NCBI GenBank assembly: GCA_002437585.1
Contig: DJQM01000045.1
Coordinates: forward strand, 38,244-68,002
Origin: Clostridiales bacterium UBA6386
GTDB lineage: Bacteria > Bacillota > Clostridia > Oscillospirales > Oscillospiraceae
Direction of reading: 5' to 3'
Length of the DNA stretch: 29,759 bases
The notes below the pieces were generated by a model. That model worked only from the letters and a program-made list of their open reading frames with translations. It was not told the DNA's origin and ran no database searches. A program made the translations under genes and the position numbers. Positions 22,959 through 29,759 of the stretch are shown in pieces. Position 1 is the first letter of the stretch, and each line of letters starts with the position of its first letter.

Positions 22959-24293
22959 ATGCAAGAGAGATTATTTTCCGACAAGCAGCTGATAAAGCTG
23001 ATGATTCCGCTGGTCATCGAGCAAGGGCTGACGATTCTGGTAGGCATGTGCGACGGCGTGATGGTTTCCGCCGTCAGCGAGGCTGCCATCTCCGGCGTAT
23101 CGCTGGTTGATATGATCAACGCGGTGATCCTGGTGCTCTTCGCGGCACTGGCCACCGGCGGCGCGGTGGTGACGAGTCAGCTGCTGGGTGCCCGGCGGAT
23201 GGCAGATGCCCGGCGCAGCGCAGGACAGCTTGTGACGCTGACCTTTGCCATGGGCTGCCTGATGATGACCCTGTGCCTGGTATTTGCCAGGCAGCTTTTG
23301 CATCTGTTCTTCGGCTCCATCGACGCGGACGTAATGGCGGCGGGTCTTACCTATCTTCGCATTACCGCCCTGTCCTTCCCCTTCATTGCCCTGTATAACG
23401 CCGGCGCGGCCATCTTCCGCAGCGTGGGCAATAGCAAGGTCTCCATGCAGGTGAGCCTGTGGATGAACGGCATCAACGTGGCGGGCAACGCCCTGTGCGT
23501 GTTCGTGCTGAAAATGGGCGTGGCCGGCGTGGCCGTGCCTACCCTGGTGTCCCGGGCGGTGGCGGCGGTGATGATCCTGACCATGGCCGCCCGGAGGGGT
23601 CAGGAGCTGACCCTGGACGCCTCCGCCCTGTATCCCATTGACCGGAGGTTCATGGGCAAAATTCTGCGCATCGGCATTCCCTCCGCCTGCGAGAACAGCT
23701 TTTTTCAGTTTGGACGGCTGCTGGTGGTGAGCATGATCGCATTGTTTGGCACCACCCAGACCTCCGCCAACGCCGTGGCCAACAACCTAGACAGCATCGC
23801 CACCGTAGTAGGTCAGGCCATGGGGCTTGCCATGGTGACGGTGGTGGGTCAGAGCGTGGGCGCGGGAGACAAGGAGCAGGCGGTTTTCTACCTGAAAAAG
23901 GTGATGAAATGGAGCATCGGGGCACTGGCCGTGGTCAATGTGCTGATCATCCTGTTCCTGGATCCCCTGATCGGACTGTACCGCTCCCTGTCGCCCCAGA
24001 CCGTGGAGCTGACCCGGACGCTGGTGCGGATCCACTCCACGGCGGTCATTGTCATGTGGGCCTTTTCCTTTGTCCTGCCCAACGCCTTCCGGGCGGCCAA
24101 CGATGTCCAGTTTACCATGTGGGTGGGCATGGGTTCCATGCTGGTGTTCCGGGTGGGCGTGTCCTGGATTCTCTGCGTTCGCCTGGGCTGGGGCGCCGTC
24201 GGCGTGTGGATCGCTATGCTCCTGGACTGGGTGTGCCGGATCAGCTTCTTCCTGCCAAGAGCCTTGTCGGGAAAATGGCTTACGAACGCGTAG
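22959..24293 (+). CDS. MATE family efflux transporter
   Basis: This 444-aa protein starts MQERLFSDKQL, which has GGGAG 8 nt upstream. An in-frame ATG five codons earlier (22944) lacks a ribosome site. It has twelve hydrophobic segments in two homologous halves, the usual MATE layout. ATGGAVVTSQLLGA occurs in the first half, and GQAMGLAMVTVVGQSVGAGD in the second, the paired MATE motif. It exports cationic drugs or metabolites in exchange for sodium or protons; the substrate is unknown. The 3' end overlaps the convergent RluA gene by 14 bp. Confidence 0.93.
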   Translation: MQERLFSDKQLIKLMIPLVIEQGLTILVGMCDGVMVSAVSEAAISGVSLVDMINAVILVLFAALATGGAVVTSQLLGARRMADARRSAGQLVTLTFAMGCLMMTLCLVFARQLLHLFFGSIDADVMAAGLTYLRITALSFPFIALYNAGAAIFRSVGNSKVSMQVSLWMNGINVAGNALCVFVLKMGVAGVAVPTLVSRAVAAVMILTMAARRGQELTLDASALYPIDRRFMGKILRIGIPSACENSFFQFGRLLVVSMIALFGTTQTSANAVANNLDSIATVVGQAMGLAMVTVVGQSVGAGDKEQAVFYLKKVMKWSIGALAVVNVLIILFLDPLIGLYRSLSPQTVELTRTLVRIHSTAVIVMWAFSFVLPNAFRAANDVQFTMWVGMGSMLVFRVGVSWILCVRLGWGAVGVWIAMLLDWVCRISFFLPRALSGKWLTNA

Positions 24294-24873
24294 CCCAGTG
24301 GGGAAGCCTTTCAAATTCCAGGATTTTCCCCTGGTGGGGGAAGGTCAGCTTCCAGGAAAACAGCATCGGGGCGGGGGCGTTGTCTCTCGCCCCGTATTTG
24401 CGGTCGCCTACCAATGGATAGCCCCGGCTGGCAAACTGCACCCGAATCTGATGACTTCTGCCGGTGTGGAGCCGGACGCGCACCAGGCTTTCCTCCCCTG
24501 CACTCAGCCGGGTAAATTCCAGCCGAGCCTTTTTCACCCCGCCCCGCATCCGCTTGACCACAAACACCTTGTTTTTTCCGCCGTCCTTCCACAGAAGGTC
24601 CTCCCAGTCGCCATTTTCCGGCGGCGTGCCGTGAACCAGAGCCACATATTCCTTGATGAGCTTGCCTTCCTGAATGGCCTTGGACAGCTGGGCGGCAGCG
24701 GCCTTCGTCCGGGCAAAGACCATAAGGCCGCCTACGTTTTTATCCAGCCGATGCACCGGGAAGATTTCGCCGCCTAGGGCTTCTTTCAGGGCGGCGGGTA
24801 CCTGGATTTCCGAATCCAGCCCTACCGGCTTGACGCACAGGACAATGTCCCGGTCGGAAAAGAGAATTTCCAT
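24280..24873 (-). CDS. RluA-family pseudouridine synthase
   Basis: This 197-aa enzyme converts specific uridines in rRNA or tRNA to pseudouridine. The catalytic motif HRLDKNVGGL has Asp44. Later family motifs are LHTGRSHQIRVQF and GYPLVGDRKYG. It lacks an N-terminal S4 domain and is short, like the RluC/TruC-type minimal members. GGAGG lies just before the ATG. Which position it modifies cannot be told. Its last 14 bases overlap the end of the MATE gene on the other strand. Confidence 0.92.
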   Translation of the reverse strand: MEILFSDRDIVLCVKPVGLDSEIQVPAALKEALGGEIFPVHRLDKNVGGLMVFARTKAAAAQLSKAIQEGKLIKEYVALVHGTPPENGDWEDLLWKDGGKNKVFVVKRMRGGVKKARLEFTRLSAGEESLVRVRLHTGRSHQIRVQFASRGYPLVGDRKYGARDNAPAPMLFSWKLTFPHQGKILEFERLPHWATRS

Positions 24874-24900
24874 GGATGACCTCCAAAAATATTTGATGAT

Positions 24901-24928
24901 AGTATAGCATACAATCGGCGGCTGGAAA
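24901..24928 (-). promoter_or_regulatory. possible promoter of the pseudouridine synthase gene
   Basis: On the minus strand, TTTCCA (24923-24928), 16 bp and TATACT (24901-24906). The -10 box is good and the -35 box weak. Confidence 0.5.
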
Positions 24929-24936
24929 AGCCCCGG

Positions 24937-24964
24937 TTGCTTTTTTATGGAAAACCGGTATAAT
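24937..24964 (+). promoter_or_regulatory. sigma-A promoter of the ABC exporter/rarA unit
   Basis: TTGCTT (24937-24942), 16 bp and TATAAT (24959-24964), about 30 bp before the ABC transporter ATG, with AAGGAG in between. Confidence 0.8.
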
Positions 24965-24994
24965 AGAAGGGAGATTCACGAAGGAGAGAAAGCA

Positions 24995-26761
24995 ATGACC
25001 ACACAGGACTATCAGCGGAAATCACCGCTGGCAATCTTTTTTCATTATTTCGGAAATCACAGGCGGCTGTTTGCCATCGACCTGGGCTGCGCCGTGGGCA
25101 TGGCGGTCATCGACATGGCCTTCCCCCTGGTCACCCGGCAGGCACTGTACGACTATCTGCCCAACGAGGCCTACGGCGTGTTCTTCCGGGTCATGGCTCT
25201 GGTGGCGGCCAGCTATGTGCTGCGCACGTTCCTCAACTATATCGTGACCTATTACGGCCATACCTTCGGCATCCGGGTGGAGGCGGACATCCGCAAGGAC
25301 CTCTTCGCCCACATGCAGGAGCTCAGCTGCGATTACTACGACAAAAACCGCACCGGCAAGCTCATGTCCCGGCTCACCACTGACCTGTTCGAGCTGACGG
25401 AGCTTGCCCACCACGGCCCGGAGGATCTGCTCACCAGCGCGCTGACCATTGCGGGCGCTCTGGTGGTGATGGCCTCCATCCGCTGGCAGCTGGCTCTGGT
25501 GGTGGCTCTGACCATCCCCATTTTTCTGACGGTGGCCATGACCATGCGGGGGCGGATGTCCCGGGCTTCGGCCGCTGCCAAGGAGAAAACCGGCCACATC
25601 AACCAGGAGATCGAAAGCAGCCTGTCCGGCTTCCGGACGGCCAAGGCATTCGCCAACGAGGCGGCGGAAAGCCGCCGGTTCAACGCCGCCAACGAAATCT
25701 ACAAGACCTCCAAGCGGGGTTTCCACAAGGCCATGGCTTTATTCCAGAGCAGCGTGGAGTTTTTCCTGTGTATGCTCAACGTGATCGTCATCGGCTTCGG
25801 CGGCTACTATGTCATGCGCCACGAAATGGACTACCGGGATCTTATCACCTTCAATCTGTATATTGCCTCCTTCGTAAACCCCATGCGCAAGCTGTGCAAT
25901 TTCTCCGAGCTGTTCGCCAACGGCTTCGCGGGGCTGAACCGGTTCGTGGAGGTCATGCGCACGGAGCCGACCGTTCAGGATAAGGTTGACGCCAAGCCTT
26001 TAACAAACGTCCGGGGTGAAATTGATGTGAAGGACGTATCCTTCTCCTACGACGGCGACCTGGCGGTGCTTCACGATGTGAGTCTTCAGGTGCACCCTGG
26101 GCAGACCGTGGCCATCGTCGGTCCCTCCGGCGGCGGCAAGACTACCCTGTGCCAGCTGATCCCCCGGTTTTACGACGTGACCGGCGGCAGCATTTCCATT
26201 GACGGCCTGGATGTCCGGGACGTGACCCAGCGGAGCCTTCACGAGAACATCGGCATTGTCCAGCAGGACGTGTTCCTGTTCGCGGACACGGTGCTGGAAA
26301 ATATCCGCTACGGCAGGCCGGATGCCTCCATGGAGGAGGTCGTGGAGGCGGCCAGGCAGGCGGAAATTTACGAGGACATCCAGGCCATGCCCCAGGGCTT
26401 CGAGACCTATGTGGGCGAGCGGGGCGCGCTCCTGTCCGGCGGTCAGAAGCAGCGGATCGCCATTGCCCGGATCTTCCTGAAAAACCCGCCTATCCTGATT
26501 CTGGACGAGGCCACCTCCGCCCTGGATTCCGTCACCGAGGCGAAAATTCAGCGAGCCTTTGACAATCTGGCCAGAGGCCGGACGACTCTGATCATCGCCC
26601 ATCGGCTGTCCACCATCCGCAATGCCGGGCGGATCGTGTCCATCGCCGACGGCCGGATTACCGAGTGCGGCACCCATGAGGAGCTGCTGAAAACCGACGG
26701 CATTTATGCCCAGCTTTACAGAACCCAGAACGCCCTGGCCCTGGGTCTGACCCAGCCCTGA
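24995..26761 (+). CDS. ABC transporter, exporter-type half-transporter (permease + ATPase)
   Basis: This 588-aa protein is read from MTTQDYQRKSP. That ATG has AAGGAG 8 nt upstream; the frame from 24947 starts before the likely transcription start. Six transmembrane helices lie within about residues 15-310. The ATP-binding domain follows, with Walker A GPSGGGKTT, Q-loop IVQQDVF, signature LSGGQKQR and Walker B ILILDEATSALD with a normal catalytic glutamate. It is an MsbA/LmrA-like exporter that acts as a dimer. No partner half-transporter is adjacent, so a homodimer is likely. The substrate is unknown. rarA follows 13 bp later. Confidence 0.93.
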   Translation: MTTQDYQRKSPLAIFFHYFGNHRRLFAIDLGCAVGMAVIDMAFPLVTRQALYDYLPNEAYGVFFRVMALVAASYVLRTFLNYIVTYYGHTFGIRVEADIRKDLFAHMQELSCDYYDKNRTGKLMSRLTTDLFELTELAHHGPEDLLTSALTIAGALVVMASIRWQLALVVALTIPIFLTVAMTMRGRMSRASAAAKEKTGHINQEIESSLSGFRTAKAFANEAAESRRFNAANEIYKTSKRGFHKAMALFQSSVEFFLCMLNVIVIGFGGYYVMRHEMDYRDLITFNLYIASFVNPMRKLCNFSELFANGFAGLNRFVEVMRTEPTVQDKVDAKPLTNVRGEIDVKDVSFSYDGDLAVLHDVSLQVHPGQTVAIVGPSGGGKTTLCQLIPRFYDVTGGSISIDGLDVRDVTQRSLHENIGIVQQDVFLFADTVLENIRYGRPDASMEEVVEAARQAEIYEDIQAMPQGFETYVGERGALLSGGQKQRIAIARIFLKNPPILILDEATSALDSVTEAKIQRAFDNLARGRTTLIIAHRLSTIRNAGRIVSIADGRITECGTHEELLKTDGIYAQLYRTQNALALGLTQP

Positions 26762-26774
26762 AAGGAGGGCCTTC

Positions 26775-28040
26775 ATGTATCAGCCACTAGCGGATCTTCT
26801 GCGGCCTACTACCCTGGACGAGGTTTACGGCCAGGAGCACATTCTGGAGCCGAACGCGGTACTCCGGCGGCTCATTGACTCCGGAAAAATTCCCAACATG
26901 GTCTTCTACGGCCCCAGCGGCACGGGCAAAACCACCGTGGCCAACATCATCGCGAAGCAAACCAACCGAACCCTCTATAAGCTCAACGCCACCACCGCCT
27001 CCACGGCGGACATCAAGGAGATCGTGTCCCAGCTGGATACCTTTCTGGCTCCCAACGGGGTGCTGCTGTACCTGGACGAGATTCAGTCCTTCAATAAAAA
27101 GCAGCAGCAGTCATTGCTGGAACACATCGAAAACGGCAAGATCACCCTGATAGCTTCCACCACGGAAAACCCCTATTTTTATGTGTTCAATGCCATTCTG
27201 AGCCGGTCTACGGTCTTTGAATTCAAGCAGATTTCCGCCGAGGCCGCCCTGAAGGCGGTACGCCGGGCGGTAGAGTTCATGGAAAAGCGGACGGCACTGA
27301 AAGCAAAGCCTGAGGCGGGAGCCCTGGAGTACATCGCCGGAGCCTGCGGCGGCGACCTGCGCAAGGCCATGAATGCGGTGGAGGTGCTTTTCTCCGCGGG
27401 GCAGCCGGAAAACGGGGTGCTGCCCCTGACGTTGGAGGACGTCAAGGCCGTCACCCAGAAAAGCGCGCTCCGTGCCGACCGGGACGGGGACAACCACTAT
27501 GACCTGCTGTCCGCCCTGCAAAAGTCCATCCGGGGTTCCGATCCGGATGCCGCCTGCCACTATCTGGCAAGGCTTCTGGAGGCGGGGCAGATGCCCTCGG
27601 CCTGCCGCCGGCTGATGGTCATCGCGGCGGAGGACGTGGGTCTTGCCTACCCCCAGATCATTCCCATCGTCAATGCCTGCGTGGACATGGCTCTGAAGCT
27701 GGGTATGCCCGAGGCTCGGATTCCCCTGGGGGACGCGGCGGTGCTCATGGCCACCAGCCCCAAATCCAATTCCGGCCATATCGCCCTGGACGCGGCTCTG
27801 GCGGACGTGCGCAAGGGAAAGTCCGGGGATTTTCCCCGGCATCTGCAAAACGTCCACGCGGACTCCTACACCATGGAGCGGGAGCAGGGCTATCTCTACC
27901 CCCACGACTACCCGAACCATTGGGTCAGGCAGCAATACCTGCCCGATGAGCTGGTGGGCACCCATTATTACGAGTATGCGGAAAACAAGCTGGAGCAGGC
28001 GGCCAAGCAGTATTGGGACAAGATCAAGGGGGAAACGTAA
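26775..28040 (+). CDS. rarA: replication-associated recombination protein RarA (MgsA)
   Basis: This 421-aa AAA+ ATPase is related to clamp-loader subunits and acts at stalled replication forks. It opens with YQPLADLLRPTTLDEVYGQEH and has Walker A GPSGTGKTT (about residue 51), Walker B LLYLDEIQSFNKKQQ, sensor-1 TTENPYFYVF and an SRSTVFEF arginine-finger region. The C-terminal tetramerisation domain contains AAEDVGLAYPQ and ends with the usual NHWVRQQYLP block. The ribosome site is AAAGGAGG. DUF951 follows with stop and start overlapping (TAATG). Confidence 0.95.
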   Translation: MYQPLADLLRPTTLDEVYGQEHILEPNAVLRRLIDSGKIPNMVFYGPSGTGKTTVANIIAKQTNRTLYKLNATTASTADIKEIVSQLDTFLAPNGVLLYLDEIQSFNKKQQQSLLEHIENGKITLIASTTENPYFYVFNAILSRSTVFEFKQISAEAALKAVRRAVEFMEKRTALKAKPEAGALEYIAGACGGDLRKAMNAVEVLFSAGQPENGVLPLTLEDVKAVTQKSALRADRDGDNHYDLLSALQKSIRGSDPDAACHYLARLLEAGQMPSACRRLMVIAAEDVGLAYPQIIPIVNACVDMALKLGMPEARIPLGDAAVLMATSPKSNSGHIALDAALADVRKGKSGDFPRHLQNVHADSYTMEREQGYLYPHDYPNHWVRQQYLPDELVGTHYYEYAENKLEQAAKQYWDKIKGET

Positions 28041-28237
28041 TGGATATTCACATCAATGACATTCTGGTGATGAAAAAGCCCCATCCCTGCGGGGAAAAGC
28101 GGTGGATGGTGCTGCGCACCGGGGCGGATTTTCGTCTGAAATGCCTGGGCTGCGGCCACGAGGTGATGACGCCCCGGTTCAAGGCGGAGAAAAACATCCG
28201 CGCTGTGGAGCGCCCCGGCACCTTGCCAGAAGAATAG
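28040..28237 (+). CDS. DUF951 small protein
   Basis: This 65-aa protein matches the DUF951 pattern: DIHINDILVMKKPHPCG, then W-x-V-x-R-x-G-x-D-F and KCLGCGHEVMTPR. Three cysteines (HPCG and CLGC) could bind a metal or nucleic acid in an OB-like fold. Its function has not been established. The ATG shares its A with the rarA stop, so translation is coupled. It is followed directly by a terminator. Confidence 0.88.
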   Translation: MDIHINDILVMKKPHPCGEKRWMVLRTGADFRLKCLGCGHEVMTPRFKAEKNIRAVERPGTLPEE

Positions 28238-28248
28238 GCCAATCACCC

Positions 28249-28282
28249 AACGCCCTCCGGCACTATCGCCGGAGGGCGTTTT
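28249..28282 (+). terminator. rho-independent terminator after DUF951
   Basis: GCCCTCCGGC and GCCGGAGGGC form a perfect 10-bp stem with a 6-nt loop. AA/TT extends it, and TTTT follows. Confidence 0.92.
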
Positions 28283-28316
28283 CATGTACGTTATCGGTAT
28301 GCACCAAAATAAAAGT

Positions 28317-28516
28317 TGTCATTGCGAACCAGTCCGCAGACTGGTGTGGCAATCCGTCCTCCTCGTCCCCCTTGGCTCCCACTTTTGGGGAGCTGTCACG
28401 AAGTGCCTGAGAGGATAAAAGACCCTCTACGCCCTTTCAGTGCACCGCTCCCAGAGGGAGAGGCAAGGGGAATACGGATTGCCACACCAGCGTTGCGACG
28501 CTGGTTCGCAATGACA
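28317..28516. repeat. 200-bp inverted-repeat (MITE-like) element E
   Basis: The arms of about 41 bp (28317-28357 and 28474-28516) run TGTCATTGCGAACCAG ... CTGGTGTGGCAATCCGT and are near-perfect complements. The interior has further palindromic pieces (TTGGCTCCC/GGGGAGC, CTCCCAGAGGGAG). No transposase is encoded. The right arm is shared with the element at 97-175. It occupies most of the gap between DUF951 and spoIIGA. The remaining bases, 28517-28609, show nothing I recognise. Confidence 0.85.
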
Positions 28517-28609
28517 CCGTTTAATCGGAGATTTTTTCTCTATTTGGGACAGTCCTTTTATCCCAATCAGCCCCATCCTGCCGGAACTTGCGGCGGGGCC
28601 CGACTTCGG

Positions 28610-28644
28610 TTGCGACGAACTTTTCGCCGGGACAAAGCTATACT
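28610..28644 (+). promoter_or_regulatory. candidate Spo0A-type spoIIG promoter
   Basis: A -35-like TTGCGA (28610-28615) and -10 TATACT (28639-28644) are separated by 23 bp. B. subtilis spoIIG is known for a similarly over-long spacer (22 bp) that needs Spo0A. Two 6/7 matches to the 0A box TGNCGAA overlap this zone: CGACGAA at 28613-28619 and, on the minus strand, CGGCGAA at 28623-28629. Confidence 0.5.
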
Positions 28645-28672
28645 GGTGCCATCCCGATTCGGAGGTGGGGCT

Positions 28673-29440
28673 ATGGCGGTGTATCTGGATCTTGTGATGC
28701 TGCTGAATTTCCTGGTGGATTACCTGCTGCTGCTCGGAACCAACCGGCTTTCCGGCTCCCCCATGACCCCGGGGCGATGCGCCCTGGCGGCGGTGCTGGG
28801 CAGCGTCTATGCCGGAGCCTGCCTGCTGCCCGGATTCCGCTTTCTGGGGAATTTCCTCTGGCGGTGCGTCAGCCTGGCAGGTATGGCGGTACTGGCCTTC
28901 GGCTGCGGCCGGGAGGCGGTGAAAAAGGGAGGATTATTTCTCCTTCTGAGTCTGTCTCTCGGCGGCATGGCCATGTGCTTTACCCGGCGGAATTTTGCCG
29001 CCCTGACCCTGGGAGCCGCCGGGGTGTGGCTTCTGTGCCGGGTGGCCTTCGGCGACGGGGCGGTGGGTCGGGAGTTTGTGCCTGTGACGCTGTACTGCGG
29101 CGACCGGCAGGCCAGCTTCACCGCCCTGCGGGACACGGGGAACACCCTTCGGGATCCCATTACCGGGGAGCCGGTGCTGGTGGTGTCCGGGGAAATCGGG
29201 GAGAAGCTGACGGGTCTTTCCCGGCGACAGCTGGCATCCCCCTTGGAAACGCTTACCCAAGGACGGGTGCCGGGGGCGCGGCTGATTCCCTATCACGCGG
29301 TGGGCACCGGCGGCGGAATGCTGCTGGCACTGCCCCTTTTCGCCGGAACGGGGAAGGGACGGCGGCGGGTGCTGGTGGCCTTCGCCCCGGAGGGACTGGA
29401 AAACGGAAGGTATCAGGGACTGACAGGAGGTGCCATATGA
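28673..29440 (+). CDS. spoIIGA: sigma-E processing peptidase SpoIIGA
   Basis: This 255-aa sporulation protease is read from MAVYLDLVMLLNFLVDY, with GGAGGTGG just upstream; the frame extended to 28316 reads through a repeat element. About five transmembrane segments lie in residues 1-125. The aspartic-protease-like domain has the catalytic DTGN motif at 154-157 and a second conserved stretch HAVGTGGGMLLALP (208-221). In B. subtilis it sits in the septal membrane and removes the pro-sequence of sigma-E in the mother cell, triggered by SpoIIR. Its stop overlaps the sigE start (ATGA). Confidence 0.93.
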   Translation: MAVYLDLVMLLNFLVDYLLLLGTNRLSGSPMTPGRCALAAVLGSVYAGACLLPGFRFLGNFLWRCVSLAGMAVLAFGCGREAVKKGGLFLLLSLSLGGMAMCFTRRNFAALTLGAAGVWLLCRVAFGDGAVGREFVPVTLYCGDRQASFTALRDTGNTLRDPITGEPVLVVSGEIGEKLTGLSRRQLASPLETLTQGRVPGARLIPYHAVGTGGGMLLALPLFAGTGKGRRRVLVAFAPEGLENGRYQGLTGGAI

Positions 29441-29759
29441 AAATTTCGGACATATTGCGGTTTCTCGGGCTGCTGCCTCAGAAGGAAATCTTTTACATCG
29501 GCGGCAGCGACGTGCTGCCCACGCCCCTGAAGGGTGCCCAGGAGCAGTCGGCTCTGGAGGCTCTGGAGCGGGGCGAGGAAGGGGCGAAGGAGCTTCTGGT
29601 AGAGCACAATCTAAGGCTCGTGGTGTACATCGCCCGGCGGTTTGAAAACACCGGCATCAATTTGGAGGACTTAATTTCCATCGGCACCATCGGCCTTATG
29701 AAGGCCATCGGCACCTACCGGCTGGACAAGAAGATCAAGCTGGCCACCTATGCCTCCCG
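29437..29759 (+). CDS. sigE: RNA polymerase sporulation sigma factor SigE (5' part only)
   Basis: The gene runs off the window after about 107 codons. It begins MKISDILRFLGLLP, an amphipathic pro-sequence, then FYIGGS, which aligns with the region of pro-sigma-E processing (YYIGGS in B. subtilis). Next come sigma region 1.2 and region 2 (NLRLVVYIARRFENTG, LEDLISIGTIGLMKAI, KIKLATYAS). It directs early mother-cell transcription during sporulation. AGGAGG precedes the ATG. Overlap with spoIIGA gives co-production of the protease and its substrate. Confidence 0.95.
   Translation, partial: MKISDILRFLGLLPQKEIFYIGGSDVLPTPLKGAQEQSALEALERGEEGAKELLVEHNLRLVVYIARRFENTGINLEDLISIGTIGLMKAIGTYRLDKKIKLATYAS

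Noticed and set aside
28316..28672. N-terminal extension of SpoIIGA by 119 codons
   Set aside because: The extension is translation of repeat element E. The ATG at 28673 has a strong ribosome site and matches the normal SpoIIGA N-terminus.

Overview
The window looks like chromosomal DNA from a spore-forming, GC-rich gut Clostridium of the Oscillospiraceae/Ruminococcaceae type. The grounds are the spoIIGA-sigE pair at the right end, DUF951, DUF975 and DUF4956 proteins, a CIRCE/HrcA heat-shock operator, strong AGGAGG-type ribosome sites, and several families of palindromic intergenic repeats of the kind common in that group. The assignment is inference from gene content and style. No rRNA, tRNA, CRISPR array, transposase, phage gene or replication origin was recognised.

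Layout, left to right. (1) 1-327 is repeat DNA with no gene. (2) 328-2383, minus strand: a cysteine hydrolase of the isochorismatase/nicotinamidase fold, a PrsW-type membrane protease and a uridine-phosphorylase-like enzyme, in one tight operon. (3) 2384-2659 is filled by two palindromic repeats. (4) 2660-9248, minus strand: ABC-F ATPase, argS, CotH-family kinase, VTC-type polyphosphate polymerase and DUF4956 membrane protein. All five are overlapping or within about 10 bp, so they probably form one transcript. (5) 9249-9731 holds repeats, a sigma-A promoter and a CIRCE operator. (6) 9732-12398, plus strand: htpG and a small membrane protein. (7) 12456-15205, minus strand: two alpha/beta-hydrolase esterases and an ATP-grasp ligase behind a near-consensus promoter. 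(8) 15601-18704, plus strand: a UraA-type permease, a LysR regulator and a VanX-like lipoprotein peptidase. (9) 18791-21670, plus strand: a COG0523 metallochaperone GTPase with a very His-rich linker, a second GTPase fused to a YcgQ-like domain, and a DUF975 membrane protein. (10) 21928-24873: a fucosyltransferase-like protein (minus), a MATE exporter (plus) and an RluA pseudouridine synthase (minus). (11) 24995-28237, plus strand: an ABC exporter half-transporter, rarA and DUF951. (12) 28673 to the end: spoIIGA and the 5' part of sigE.

Most genes are housekeeping, stress or sporulation functions. The least explained parts are the CotH/VTC/DUF4956 phosphotransfer cassette coupled to argS and an ABC-F protein with a degenerate second ATPase site, the esterase-esterase-ATP-grasp operon, and the paired metal-handling GTPases. 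The intergenic repeats form a modular palindromic family. One copy lies in the htpG leader and another supplies the stop codon of a glycosyltransferase-like gene.
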